From Misgurnus anguillicaudatus (taxonomy: Eukaryota; Chordata; Actinopteri; Cypriniformes; Cobitidae), in the NCBI RefSeq assembly GCF_027580225.2, contig NC_073346.2:12488001-12552000 (forward strand): a DNA stretch of 64,000 bases, in the 5' to 3' direction. The position numbers and the translations under genes were made by a program. The notes beneath the pieces were generated by a model. That model was not told the origin of the DNA. It did no database searches and saw only the letters and a list, made by a program, of their open reading frames with translations. Positions 23,301 through 34,152 of this stretch are shown one piece after another (position 1 is the first letter of the stretch; every line of letters starts with the position of its first letter).

Positions 23301-25226
23301 TATAAACAATTTATGTCAAAGTAATTTTTTTATTAATATGCTCACATAAACATTAATCAAAATCTGAAAATGTACTTCCGCCCTCTTGTGGCGATCGTTT
23401 TCTGATGACGTCAGCTAGACGTGATTCCGCTTGTGCATTTGTTAACTCCGCCCCCTCCATCTGGCAGTCTGCTGCGAGTTTCATTTCTTAATGAAATGCC
23501 TTGCCTACCTTTCTATATTCAATCAAATCACAGTGAAAAAGAAATCACACACACTTTTTCCTCTTGTGATGTTCCATTTCACTCAAAAATACGTCACAAC
23601 ACGGACGTAAAGTCATTCGCGACTTCTGGTTTACGTTTTCATTGATTGAATAATTTCTTATATCTCCACACAATACTTTTCTGATACATGACTACATAAC
23701 CGCACATCTAGAGACAACTGTCACGTTACATCGGCCTTGTACACACTATAAAGTTTTAGAAGTGACAACCACATTTAAATGCGGGAGTGAATCCCATAAA
23801 TGATCGTTCCATTGAGATTGCTCCCAAAATTGACACAGAGGTAACCATAACATGAACTCCTGTCTCATGTGTTTAACAATTGCTGTCTTAACCAAAGTAA
23901 TATAACAGCATTATGTTCTGCAATTTTAATAAAATACCATCTTGAAGTGTTGCCATGTCCACAGGCTTTTTTGGGGGCTTTACCATTTTGAGTATTGGTT
24001 TTGGGCTCGGCTCGTAAAGCGATTACGTCTTTGGAGTTAATAATTTGAGAAGGTGCGGGACGCAATATTTTAGTCTCATTTTTAATGTAAAGCATTTAGT
24101 TTTATTTTGGTTTATTATGGGCTTGTTCTTTTTGCTGTTTTTGTGTAAGATCTGGCATCACCAGAAGTAAATGCCCATACCTTTATCAACAAGTAGTTGT
24201 TCAGTTCTGTACACACTATGCTGAGTTAATTCAGTAGTAGGATGCGGCTGTCACTCCCAAAAAAACTGAAGTGTGTGTGTGTGAACAGAACAGGATTAAA
24301 CTGAAGTGACAACCGAATTTAGCTGCAATGTGTACATAGCCATTAAGTAGTTGGGAGACAAATACATCCTGTGGCATAGTATTGCTAAAACATTATTTGC
24401 ATTTCTTGGGGTTTTAGTACTGAATGGCCCTGAAGGAATAGGACTTTTGGGTTGGACAATAGTTAATATAATACTGACAACTGGTACGTCACTGCAGTGA
24501 ACCGTTCACTACTTGCTAGTTGGTTTCAAGGGAAGGATTGAGAAGTGGACACAAATCTGTGTAGTGCAACATGCGTCATCTGTAGTTTTTCATTATGTCC
24601 AATCCCACCCAAACTCTTCACTCTGATTTATCATGTAGCTTTGATGTGCTTGTAAATGCCACTTTATTGTTGCTACTTTTAGACCAAATCTGAAGCTGCT
24701 AAGGAGCTGGAGCAATTCAGGACGACTGAGGAGGACAGAAACATCCAGAAAGATAATATCTCACCTCCTCCCACCTCTCCTCCTGCTTTTGTGCCACCCC
24801 CACCTCCAGCCTTTTGTCCTCCCCCACCTCCAACCAAGCCGCCTCTAGTGTTGCCTGCCGGGGGGAACCCAGAGGCGACCCGTGAGGCTCTTCTGGAGGC
24901 CATTCGCTCCGGCTCAGGAGCCCAGCGTTTGAGGAAGGTAAGAGGCTGAACATTAAATGCTTTCAAATGATACTTTATAGAAGTGAAAATTAAAAAAAAA
25001 TAGTTTGAAAGCATGTTTTCAATAATGTATTCGTTTTTTAAGGTGTTACAGCAAAATGTCAGTTTTTTAAAAACCAGAGACATTTGAATTTGATTTGCAG
25101 TTATATAAAATACATTTGAAATCTATGCTTTTTATTTTACAGGTCCCTGCAACACAGACAAGGAGGAAAGTAAACGGAAAGCTTGGCACTGTTCAGACAA
25201 CATCGGCACTTTCTCACGGACACTAG
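17095..25226 (+). CDS. cobl: cobl (cordon-bleu WH2 repeat protein), 3' six coding exons, partial
   Basis: COBL is a cytosolic and cortical actin nucleator that binds monomers through three C-terminal WH2 domains and promotes unbranched filaments; vertebrate roles include dendrite branching and ciliated epithelia. The six exons given separately splice in frame with GT-AG borders to the last 895 residues. In order they encode a Ser/Asp-rich segment (SDSDEGCATWGSRH), a VTTIDEVP motif, a long disordered region with the conserved stretches FGMKTFVVVPPKPS and FLKPSRRTSSQYVASAI, WH2-1 (LMEAIQSGEG...LKKV), WH2-2 (LLSAIRASTN...LKKT), a polyproline segment and WH2-3 (LLEAIRSGSG...LRKV). Three WH2 motifs favour COBL over COBLL1, which has one. 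The N-terminal Cobl homology region and KRRAP motifs lie upstream of the window. Downstream grb10 in the same orientation agrees with mammalian synteny. Confidence 0.96.
18124..18318. mobile_element. Palindromic MITE, TCATGGGTCTCCAA ends
   Basis: The left end TCATGGGTCTCCAATGTTG and right end ACGTTGGAGACCCATGA are inverted, with a second inverted block GGAGGGCACCTGTC / GACAGGTGCCCTCC just inside. A second TTGGAGACCCATGG copy occurs at 18370-18384, so the locus has been rearranged or hit twice. No clean target duplication was found. Confidence 0.7.
18392..18570. mobile_element. CAGGGGTAGGCAACTCGGTCC-type MITE
   Basis: The left end CAGGGGTAGGCAACTCGG is related to the better-preserved element at 40200-40393 (CAGGGATGGGCAAC). 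The right side has ATCTGCAGGATGTTGG opposing ATGTCCTGCAGAG, but the right terminus is degraded. Confidence 0.6.
19278..19301. repeat. (AAT)n microsatellite
   Basis: About eight AAT units in the cobl intron. Confidence 0.9.
19312..19432. mobile_element. Degraded GGGGCGGTTT-type repeat
   Basis: Matches the two ends of 13010-13235: GGTTTAGATTAAGCCAGGATT on the left and CCTGTCCAGAAAACCGCCCC on the right. The middle is shortened. Confidence 0.6.
19558..19676 (+). CDS. cobl: cobl coding exon (ITAQIHLTLAALDANLA segment)
   Basis: The acceptor ends CATGCAAG (19557) and the donor is GTGAGT from 19677. The first base completes the AG left by the previous exon (AGT, Ser); reading then runs TGNIQRGHQPIKRQNSYEED to LTLAALDANLA, with one base left over that joins AC of the next exon to give Asp. 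Both borders are phase-consistent. Confidence 0.9.
19821..21652 (+). CDS. cobl: cobl large coding exon, disordered region and WH2-1
   Basis: The acceptor TGAATATTAG ends at 19820 and the donor is GTAAAC from 21653. After two bases completing Asp, it encodes 610 residues. Visible in order: FVDDEIPVSVVDMDIPVTT (about 10-28), three imperfect repeats of the SP..QKQLQ(D/E)PK type (about 79-140), SRFGMKTFVVVPPKPS (223-238) followed by VGAIKIDEQGNMV, FLKPSRRTSSQYVASAI (381-397), then VKKFKPVIFKPVQ and WH2-1 with LMEAIQSGEG and LKK at the very end. The WH2 consensus Val is supplied by the next exon. Rich in Ser, Thr, Pro, Lys and Gln, as expected for the unstructured part of COBL. Confidence 0.96.
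21682..22799. mobile_element. PIF/Harbinger-like element in cobl intron, TTA target duplication
   Basis: TTA (21679-21681) then GGCCCTGTCCACACGAC on the left; ATGTGGACTAGGCC then TTA (22800-22802) on the right. The inner ends also match (ATAGGTATTTTC / AAAATACCTGTGT). It starts only 30 bases after the donor of the large cobl exon. It contains a tRNA-derived SINE (21727-21893) and further repeat sequence (about 21940-22440). No transposase. Confidence 0.85.
21727..21893 (+). mobile_element. tRNA-derived SINE nested in Harbinger-like element
   Basis: It carries an A box matching the RNA polymerase III consensus (TGGCACAGATG, 21739-21749) and a perfect B box (GGTTCGATTCC, 21765-21775) at tRNA-like spacing, followed by a non-tRNA body and a 3' end with AAATAAAGGCAAAAATGCC. 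The arrangement is that of a SINE head and tail, not a functional tRNA gene: no acceptor stem or cloverleaf continues past the B box. Confidence 0.82.
22883..22999 (+). CDS. cobl: cobl coding exon, WH2-2
   Basis: Acceptor TTGTGCTCAG (22882), donor GTAAGC (23000). Phase 0 on both sides, 39 codons. It begins with Val, completing WH2-1, and ends HSALLSAIRASTNTSRLKK, the body of WH2-2, whose final Thr comes from the next exon. Confidence 0.95.
23000..24682. other. cobl intron with dispersed repeats
   Basis: Contains a TTAA-type repeat starting AGTCCCCATGAAATCAAAAC at about 23238, and a segment at about 23740-24350 with ACACACTATAA and GTGACAACC(G)A(C)AATTTA words near both ends, resembling another composite repeat. 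No extra exon was found. Confidence 0.55.
24683..24937 (+). CDS. cobl: cobl coding exon, polyproline segment and WH2-3
   Basis: Acceptor GCTACTTTTAG (24682), donor GTAAGA (24938). Phase 0 both sides, 85 codons. Thr completes WH2-2; then come an acidic/basic stretch, a polyproline run (SPPAFVPPPPPAFCPPPPP, a potential profilin or SH3 ligand) and WH2-3 (EALLEAIRSGSGAQRLRK). The antisense open frames here are shadows of the proline codons. Confidence 0.95.
25143..25226 (+). CDS. cobl: cobl last coding exon and stop
   Basis: Acceptor TTTATTTTACAG (25142). It encodes Val (end of WH2-3) and a 26-residue basic then Ser/Thr tail ending ALSHGH, with TAG at 25224-25226. Confidence 0.94.
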   Translation, partial: VPATQTRRKVNGKLGTVQTTSALSHGH

Positions 25227-26315
25227 AAACTTTCGCTGGATCGCCGTTTGGGTTTCCAGGAACCCAGAGCCAAATCTGGTGTTGTATCATTTATGCTAAT
25301 GCTGTTGCAGATAATGCTAACACAGCCTTCTTTATTTAAAGTGATATGCTGCTTCAATGCCGTGCCAATAATTATTTGCTTAGTTTTAGGCACTTTATGT
25401 TCTGCTACTGGCATTTTGATGATGATATTGCAGTTCTTTGCTACCGCTGCTTGGCACTCGATATTGCTTGTTCATGCATGTCTGCCTGACTACTACTGTA
25501 TATCTTTATCAGTATTTTACCTGAATATATTATGCAGGTATTTTCTGTTGTATCACAGTATAAGGTGGTTTGCTGCACAATTCAATCCACCTGCCAATCA
25601 CAAGGATCTTTGGCAATGTGCTGGTGTTTTTTTAAGCTACAGTAGATGGTTAGTGTCACAGTTCAAGGTTTGTTATTATGTTATATTTCTTTATACTTTT
25701 CATCCCAGTGCTTTCAGAATGAGTATACGATATTCCACTAGTTATAATAATAGTAGACTGTAAACTACAGACAGATGATCTAAATAGTTGAGGCATTACA
25801 GATACATATGCCAATACTTTCAAATCATTCTGTAAGACATTACTGTATTTTGAAAACAGTTTTTTTGCCTTATAGATAGTGTATGATATGATTAGACATC
25901 ATTAAAATGTAATCAATGCCTATTCAGTAAGCTGCTGAACCGTGCTCTGAAGCTGGTATGTGCTTCAGCTTTACTTTATGCCATTGGAGAATCGTACACT
26001 ACAACACTGTAAATTGTTTAATATATTTACACAGGTTGTAAATCTTTTTGTTGTTGTTATTTAGTACTTTAGACTATATGAGAGATCTTTATGGTTGTAA
26101 TATTGAATTTATTACATGTGTATACAAAAGCTAAAAGTTGTATATTTTTAAAAGTTTACTTTAAACTAATATAATGTTCACTATACTGTCACAATATAGC
26201 GAGAGATTTTTTTATGATTTTGTAATGTAAAAATTCAAAGTTGTTTTTGCTTTTGTGATTGCAGCTCTAATTGATTCCAAGTTGTAAATCAATAAACTAT
26301 TTTTAGTTTACAAAA
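25227..26315 (+). other. cobl: cobl 3'UTR
   Basis: Runs from the stop codon to just past AATAAA at 26291. A 171-codon open frame (25248-25763) lies inside but begins with TTG, not ATG, and has no recognisable motif, so it is treated as chance. The exact cleavage site is inferred. Confidence 0.7.
26291..26296 (+). terminator. cobl: Polyadenylation signal AATAAA for cobl
   Basis: Canonical hexamer about 1.07 kb after the cobl stop, followed within 30 bases by T-rich sequence. No earlier AATAAA was noticed in the UTR. Confidence 0.7.
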
Positions 26316-26420
26316 TGTTTATATGACATCCAGTTAGTTTGAGAAAGGTGCAATGCTAATCTTAATCTAAAGAAATGCATTCATAAAGGAGAAACATTTT
26401 TTATATTTTGTTTAGAAACT

Positions 26421-26939
26421 GTAGCTGCATTTCCATTACTCTTCAATTTGCGCAAATTGAAATAGCGAATTTAAAATTGTAGAAATTGCCATATATTGCA
26501 AAAAGTTTTTACTCTCTGTGAGAGTTAAAAAAAGAAATATAGCGCAAAACTGCAATGGAGGCATTTTTTCGCTTTTACAGGTCACCTAACGTGCGTAAAA
26601 GTCACATGATCATTCTTTAAATATGGCATTGTATGTTTAGTTGGGGTTAAAGACACACGATGTGTTTTCGACATTTTCCCTCACAAAAACCCACGAGCAA
26701 GCGCATGACATCAAAATAAAGCAAGAGCGTTTCGTGAATCAACTGCCCTGTATGTTTTTGAGTCACTCTCGCAGTATTTTGATGTCATCCACATGTCATA
26801 TGAAGTCAAACACACACGTCGCCATGGTTTTTGGAATGACTTATCGCAAGACAAAAAAATTACATCATTTCGCAATAGTTTTTTGCTTCAAAAAATAACG
26901 CTTAAATTTTGTGCAAATCTTTAATGGAAATGCAGCTAC
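26421..26939. mobile_element. MITE, GTAGCTGCATTTCCATTA ends
   Basis: The left end GTAGCTGCATTTCCATTA is the exact inverse of the right end TAATGGAAATGCAGCTAC. The subterminal GCGCAAA / TTTGTGC words also oppose. The flanks do not give a clear duplication. It lies just downstream of the cobl polyA signal. Confidence 0.78.
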
Positions 26940-29020
26940 TGTCACTGTTTAGTCTTTACACTTTAGGCATTACTTTTATTTTGTAATGTTTGTAGCAATG
27001 AGATTTTGAACTTCATGAAGTGTACAACACTAAGGCACCAAGCTGCAAGTGCATAAAAGGTCCAAAAAATAAATAAACACCAAATTAAATTTGTATTTCC
27101 TCTTAGAACTAACTTAAAAATGTTTAAAAACATAATTCAAGGATTTTGAGATGGTTCTTCTTGCTTTAACATTGTTTATGCTGTAAACACAAGTGTAGTA
27201 CCAAAAACATTGTCCTGAGGTTTTAAAGGTTCACCTCCAGTCAGGGGAAATCTGGCTAGTCGTGCAAGATTATAGAGCACTTGCATCACATCTCTTCACA
27301 GCACAGCCAAACCTGTCTTATGGCAATTTGTACGTATTTTACAAGGTGGCTAATTCATATTTATTATTTATTATAAATATATAATAATATATATATTTAT
27401 TTATTATTATAATATCACATTTGTCCATTTTTTTGTACGATTTTTCTTTTGCCCGTGACTTTTTTATGAAAATCTTGTATAATGTATTCATAGAATTAGC
27501 CAACACATAAAATATGTACAAATTCTTATCAGATCAGGATGGCTCAGCTACGATGTTCTTGTTTTCTAGTTATCTCTGATGGGTCTGGCAAACATTCGGC
27601 CATTTCCATGCAAATAATAGTTTTCAATGTAAACATTTTTGGTAACAGTTTACTTGAAGGGGTGTTCATAAGACTGACATGACACCTCCATAATCATGAC
27701 ATGACGTGTGTCATGAACATGAGGGAGATTTTATGCACATTTATGACAACTGTCATTTGTTCAATTATGTCATTTTTAATGCAAAGATGACATTGTTTTT
27801 ATTTTCTTTGTTGTGACAACTTGACATTACCAAGACAACATAACTGACCACTTTTTTCCAGTTTTTGACCTCAACTACAGCGGTACAAATTTAATTTGTC
27901 ATTAAAATGTCATTAAGTGTTAATACTCTGTCAAATAGTTTTATAACAGCGTCGTAAATATTCTTCAGTTCATCATGTTTTTTGAAGTTTCCTTCGTGTT
28001 TAATCATCCAATAATACTAATAATTAAAATTGACAAAGTTATATTTTATTGCATTTGGAGACAGATGCACCTAAAATTTAATGAGGTTTAGGTCATAAAG
28101 TTTTGATTACAGGTCGTGCCCATGCAGACATCTATCCGAAGGTATAACTAAGCAAAGGGTTATGAGGTCATTCAAAAGGTAGTGACTTGATTACTGGCAA
28201 TAAGCTGATTCATTTGACTTCAAATGGAGGACTGCATCAACTCTCTCATCTCACTGACTCACACATGATCATCTCAGACACTCAGTGTTTCCTATAATTG
28301 GAATTACGGTTTAAAGAAGATATATCTTTTTGTGAAGATATTATAGACCGACAAGCTATTAATACAAATTTAATTACAGAGAATCTTAACCGTCGTCTCA
28401 TGGCTTCCTTAAACTTCCTTATCCTTAAATAATCACGTATGAAAGTTTTACCCAAGCCCTTTTAACAATTTGAAAATCTAGCATGATGCAAGTATACGGT
28501 GTATACAGTAAATATACGGAAGTCTGTAAATATTTGTTTGTATTCAAGATGACCCCGTTTCTATGCACTGCTCTGCCACATTTCACCCCATAAAACATCA
28601 TCTCTTTCCTGTGTTAATGTGTTATTAGATATTTTGGCAGAGCTTATGTGCTCTGAGGCTTGCGGGGAGAATGGTAGTGTACTGTCTGTTTTTGGGCAGG
28701 CCTCTCCTCGCTGGGATGGGGTAATCCCCTCTACGGCGGGTGGCAGTAAATTCTTAACCTCCCGCAATTCCTCTGTTGGTCAGAATTCCGGCTCGCTTGT
28801 GGCCATTCTGATATGTGTTATGAAACTGCAAAATGACTGTTTGCTTCCAATCCGGGCCTGCCATTGGAAAAAGGAAAACAAATCTGGAGGAGTAACGATC
28901 TCATATACAAAGGGTTTGTAATGGAAATCGCAACATTTTATGCAACATTTCATGGATTTGAGTAGTCGGCTTTTTAAAAAGCAGTCCCCCAAATACTTTA
29001 AATCAAATAAAAGATTTGTT
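26940..29020. other. Intergenic region, repeats plus a unique GC-richer block
   Basis: 27640-27930 looks repetitive (GGTAACAGTTTACTTGA, repeated TCATGACAT words). 28560-28900 is less AT-rich and not obviously repetitive; it may be conserved non-coding sequence. The open frame at 28619-28921 lacks splice or similarity support. Confidence 0.4.
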
Positions 29021-29676
29021 GGTTTAACTTAAAAAAGTGAGTTACCCGATTACCTTAAAAGTTTAAGTTAAATTAACTTAAGAAAATGACACAACAATTT
29101 TTTTTTGTTGAGTTAACTAATATTTTTTAAATTGCATTAACTTTTCAATTTAAGGGCAAAATTTTAAGGCAATCAGGGGTCTCGTTTATAAACCGTGCAT
29201 ACTCACAAAACGTGCGTACGCCAGTTCCCACGCAAAGGTTGTAATCTATAAAAAATAAACTTGATGGGAGAATGGGCTTGCAGGGTGGGATCTGAGGATG
29301 ATTCATCTACGCACACTTGCAGGTGATCTGTGATTTATAAAGGGAACATTGCTGTGTTTTATAAGTCTCAATATTTTTTGGCATATGCCATTTTTTTGCT
29401 TTTGTGCGTATGTAGACTTTTAGTACACTGTAAAAAAATTACTGTAATTTTTACAGTAGTGTTGCTGTAATTTAATTTACAGACTTTTTCTGTATTTTTG
29501 TATAACTGTAAAAACTGTATTTAAAAAATGCTGTAATTTAATTTACAGACTTTTCCTGTATTTTCTGATTACTGTAAAAAACTGTATTTTTAAAATAATG
29601 CTGTATTTTTTACAGTAAATTACTAATTTTTGCACATATTTATAAATGAGACCCCTGATAACTTACTTTTTTAAGT
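29020..29676. mobile_element. Palindromic TAAGTTAC MITE interrupted by GGGGTCTC element
   Basis: The outer repeat resembles 6520-6695. It is split by an element with ends AGGGGTCTCGTTTATAAA (about 29175) and TTTATAAATGAGACCCCT (about 29655), itself holding an ACTGTAAAAAAATTACTGTAA-type repeat (about 29430-29620). The GGGTCTC family recurs at 61707-62205. Confidence 0.7.
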
Positions 29677-29680
29677 TTAA

Positions 29681-30100
29681 AGGGATAGTTCACCTTAAAA
29701 TGAAAATTCTGTCATCATTTACTCATCCTCATGTATGATTTTTTTTTTCTAATGAACACAAAAGAAGATGTTTTGAGAAATGTTGTTTAAACACACAGCT
29801 GATAGTGTCCATTGACTTCCATGGAAGTAGGACAATTTTTTGAAAGTATTGTTATAAATGATAAAGAAAATATTTTGATAAATAATGGTAAGCACACAGT
29901 TGACGGTACCCATTAAATTCCATCATATTTTTTATTCCTACTATGAAAGTCAGTGGTCACTATCTGTGTGTTTCTGTTTACCATCATTTCTCCAAATATC
30001 TTTTTTGTGTTCATCAGAAGAAAGAAATTCATGCAGGTTTAGAACAACATGAGGATGGGTAAATGATGACAGAATTTTCATTTTAAGGGGAACTATCCCT
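29681..30100. mobile_element. Palindromic TTAA MITE (AGGGATAGTTCACC family)
   Basis: TTAA (29677-29680) then AGGGATAGTTCACCTT on the left; AAGGGGAACTATCCCT then TCAA (mutated TTAA) on the right. The two halves are near inverse over their length, with ATGAAAATTCTGTCATCATT / ATGATGACAGAATTTTCAT. The TTAA target suggests mobilisation by a piggyBac- or Kolobok-type transposase. Confidence 0.85.
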
Positions 30101-31499
30101 TCAACCAACATATCTCTTTTACATTAGATTTTGATCACTGTGGGGAAAGATGGGTGTGTAGGCCTGTGTAAGACCCCTACAGATCTTGAAGTAAATAATG
30201 TAAGTGGGAGGGTGAGGGCAGAGAGGTGTGGCTTCATGGACTATGCTGGAATCTTCTGACGTTTTCTCCTGCACTGTGGCTTAGTCCATGGGAATCACAT
30301 GTTTGAATGGGTTTATGTAATATTTCAGACACAGACTGTGTTATATTTGCTTTAATAGCTTAGCCTAAATTTATTATAAATGTTTTACTAAATGTTTCCA
30401 GTGTGCTGCTATAATAACAAGATATAGTTACAAAATAATGTAAAACTCCTGTTGTGTGTATCACATCTTCTGAAATGTCAGAAAAAAAGGGACATAAGCT
30501 GTCACTGGCACAGTACCCTTTTAAAAGGTTGTAATGTGTATCATTTAGGTACAGATGAGTAGCACAAAGTACCTTTGAGGTACCAATGTGCAGTCATTAG
30601 GTGTATTTTGTGTGATGAAAACGTACTGCATAATAAAATTAGCTTAATTTCATTCTTATGAAATTTGTACTTTAAATTAATGATGCCCTTACTATTTTTA
30701 TTATTTTATAGGCCTATTTAAAGAACCTTTAGCTTAGTCAAAGTGATATATTAAAAGAAAATATCATAATAAAACAAAAGGTGTGTACTTAACCTCATCA
30801 GTTTCTACAAATCAGTTAAAATCCTTTTATTTTATAAACTCACGTGAACTACTCTTGTGACAAGTGTGCATTGCCTTCTTTGTTCTTGCTAGATTTGTGT
30901 ACCTCCTCATTACCTCTATGAGACATCACGTAGCCAGAGCTATTAGCAGTTTGATTTGATAAGCACTGCTCATGTAGGAGATAGAGTTACAGACACAGGC
31001 TGCAGGGCAACAGACTCCCATCTGCTTGGATGGGTGAAACAAGAGGCAATGCACATTTATGTGCCCTGCCCTTGAAAGAGCTACCACAACAATGTTTCCT
31101 CTTTGACTGTATAAAGGATAAATTTGCAGTTATTTCGATGTATTTTAGGGTACATAAAATCTCTAGCACTTGCTTTTAATAACAATATGATAATTTGAGT
31201 ATAACGGTTTGGTAAGGCCAAAACCACTATATTGTTTTATACCTAAAGTTTACTATAGTGAATGCTAAAGTACACTGCAGTATTTTCATGTGGGGAGTTA
31301 GTCAACATTATTAAATTTGTGTAAGATGGTCAGTTTTTATTTCACATGATCATGCTGAATAAGTAAATAAATGGAACGTGCTCATGTGCACGTATAAAAC
31401 AAACAAACACACGTGAGGTTATTTCTAATAACACCATTGCTTAATGACTGAAGGTTAAATGCTTTGTGAAACGTGTGTTTGTGTACTGTTTTCATATAA
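30101..31499. other. Intergenic, mostly unrecognised
   Basis: Contains a GGTACC-rich dispersed repeat at about 30470-30605 (relatives at about 50650-50720 and 61330-61440). Otherwise AT-rich with no coding signal. Confidence 0.4.
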
Positions 31500-31717
31500 T
31501 GTGTGTGCTCACAGCCATGTCACGCGCTAGGCTTATTCGCGCGCGCATTGGGTCGCGCGGGGGTCTGGCCAGAGCGCGAGACGCTAGTGGCTGATGACAG
31601 GGTGGTGTTGCCCTTCAGTGGGTGGAGTCTCGGGACTTTGTGAGTACTGACAGCGTCCAGCGCGCGCACACATATCCAACTACTGTGCATGAGACGCGAA
31701 TCCGCTCTGCCACAAAG
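31500..31717 (+). promoter_or_regulatory. grb10: CpG-rich segment, candidate grb10 promoter and first non-coding exon
   Basis: A local island of CpG (CGCGCGCGCATTGGGTCGCGCG and nearby) in otherwise CpG-poor sequence, ending in a near-consensus splice donor AAAG|GTAAGC at 31718. It lies upstream of the grb10 start-codon exon, which itself has an acceptor and must be joined to an upstream exon. Assignment to grb10 is inference from position and orientation; the transcription start is not visible. Confidence 0.5.
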
Positions 31718-32479
31718 GTAAGCGATGCGTTTTTATTTTTACCCGTTTTTTCTTTAAAGCGGAAAGTTCAATGCGCCTTTGGGCATCGGGGGTTAAACGG
31801 GTGTAGGTTGCCCTAGCTTGTGAGGAAATAGTGCTGCAGGGTGAGAGAGATGAGAGGTGTGGCCTCGAGCAGAGCAGTGAAACTTTTTTTAATGTTGCAG
31901 CAGGGGAAACAAATATTACAGAGCAAGAATACACAACACTATAGCTTATATCACGTGCAATGCATAACGTGCAATATATTAATAATCTGAAAATATAAAG
32001 CAATACCGGAGATACAGAAAACTACTAGGCTACAATTAACAGGTATGTGCAGTATAAAACAAACAACTCTTTACAAAACTGTGTTAATCTTGTTTTTGTA
32101 AAAAAAATGCAATATTTACAACAGTTTTGTTTCAAATATTAGACTATAAGGGATTCAAACCGCGCGAAAATCTCACAGACTTCCGCCGTTTACATTTCTT
32201 TGTTAATTACAATCGCGAAGTTTATTATAAGAAGTTATTTTCCTTATATTTTATTCTTAACTTCGATTGACTGTCTTGTAATTTCACAAAATTACAAAGT
32301 AAAATAATAGTCAACTTAAACTATTTCCCTCATCCTGATACTAATAAAAACCACAAGGGACTGTTGTGTTCTAGGTCCCGTTTAATTGTAAATACGGCAC
32401 TCCGCTGATGGATTGAGACTGAGCACACTGTTCAATGGCAGAATGATGAAGCTTTCGGGGTGGGGCTATGGGACAGGAG

Positions 32480-32643
32480 GAGTTGTTTGGTGTGTATTGA
32501 GAGAGTCAGCTGAGATACAGATAATCTTGATCGTGCACGCTCGCATGGTCATATTGGATATCCAGGAACAGGAGCGGTAATTGTGAAGAAGTCTGGGCAT
32601 GTTGAGCTCACAGTGAGCGGGCAGACGCATACAGGACACCGCG
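32480..32643 (+). promoter_or_regulatory. grb10: Second candidate non-coding first exon of grb10
   Basis: A moderately GC-rich segment ending ACACCGCG|GTGAGT at 32643/32644, a strong donor. It has no open frame of note. Mammalian GRB10 uses several alternative non-coding first exons, so two candidates 0.9 kb apart are plausible, but this one could equally be chance. Confidence 0.38.
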
Positions 32644-34152
32644 GTGAGTCTCGGAGCATGAATGCTTTTAAATGTGATCACAGAGCTGCGTTTAAAGAGC
32701 AGGGGAAAGTTATTAAAGGGGTTTGAGTAGAATGAAGAGTAGGGGGCAATTGTGTGGGGTGTGGGAAATGTTTGTTAAACTTCTTGTTCCCTTACGAATC
32801 ATAATAATGTATTTATCTATTATAAGGGAAAGTATAGTAAGATGTTTTATTTGTAGTGAAACCATTGTTATTTTATTGTCAATAATGTAATGCATCTTGA
32901 TTCTCATGGACATTCACGTGTATTTAACCTTCTGACAAGATTTATAGGATTCATTAACAATAGGCAAGCCTTTCCCACATGCAAATACTATATAGCATTT
33001 CCTAAAATGTTTGGAACCTTACCGTAGTAGATATTACAGTATACTACAGTATTTACTAGAGTTTATCAATTCATACTGTAAAAATTGCTTTAATTATGCA
33101 GCTGGTTGCCAGTAACTTACTGTAGAAGATAAAGACTGAAAATGTTTCATGTTCATTTAACTTTGAACAAACTGTTGCCAGTTAATAACATAAAGGTAAA
33201 ATCTACAGTAAGTTACTGGCAGCTAGTTGCCAGTAATATCCAGTAATACTGTAATTTCTACAGAATTTTTTACAGTGTAGTTAATACTACAACATACATA
33301 GCATATTATTAAATAACAATAATGTAAACTTACTATGATATACAAATAGTTTACTTTAGTATCAATTAATTACTAGATAACTATAAGTATTCTAGAATAA
33401 TTTTTATGTGCGTTTCCTTAAATGTAAGAAAGTTAAATCCTTAAATATACTTTTGTCATTGAATGTGCCTTAAATAACACCTTTACAATTTGATAATACT
33501 ACACTACAGAAAATAATTAACAATAAGTAGGCTATGTTTATCTTTTTAAATGTAATCACACTGAACAATAATGTAAAGAATGACATTTGTTGTATTCGTT
33601 GATAATGTATAAAGTGATTATCTCTGCATATAACCCATATACTATAAAAAAAAAATATATATATAACCCTGTATTATTTTTCCACCAAATATTCCCTGTA
33701 TATAACTTGTGAGTGTATTGGGCTTCTCTGTTGGCCCTTGTATGTGTGCATTAATGCAAATGCTAGGTTTATAAATTCAAAAGTGATTTTGTATTTTCAA
33801 TGAACTATTTTTAGATATAAGTCTATTCTTATCCTCTATCCAAGTTCCAGTAGTGTAAAATATTATATTTAGCTACTATATTACTTGACACTTTACATTA
33901 CTAAACATTAGTGGAAAAAAAGGAATGGACTGTAATGGAGGGAAGTGGGTATTTTTTAATGTGTTATTTCACGGTTCAGATAATGCATTATTGTGTCTGT
34001 TTTGGAAATGGATACCTTTATTCTAACATGGTTTTGATGTCAAATCTCACATTCAGCCTCAGCAGACAACTGGCCTACAGTGAGTCTGTTCTGTAGCCTG
34101 TAAGTGGAGTCATATATGTGTCTTAACTGAAGCCATAGGTTAGGTGCCTTAA
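32644..34152. other. AT-rich region, one dispersed repeat
   Basis: About 33010-33280 holds inverted blocks (CTGGTTGCCAGTAACTTACTG / CAGTAAGTTACTGGCAGCTAG) and ends ATTTTTTACAGTG, typical of an ACTGTAAAAAATT repeat. The rest is featureless, with an AT tract near 33650. Confidence 0.5.

Noticed and set aside
24679..25083. 134-codon antisense frame over the polyproline exon
   Set aside because: Glycine-rich shadow of proline codons in the real cobl exon.
25248..25763. 171-codon open frame downstream of the cobl stop
   Set aside because: It starts at TTG, sits in the 3'UTR, is hydrophobic by AT-rich composition and has no motif.
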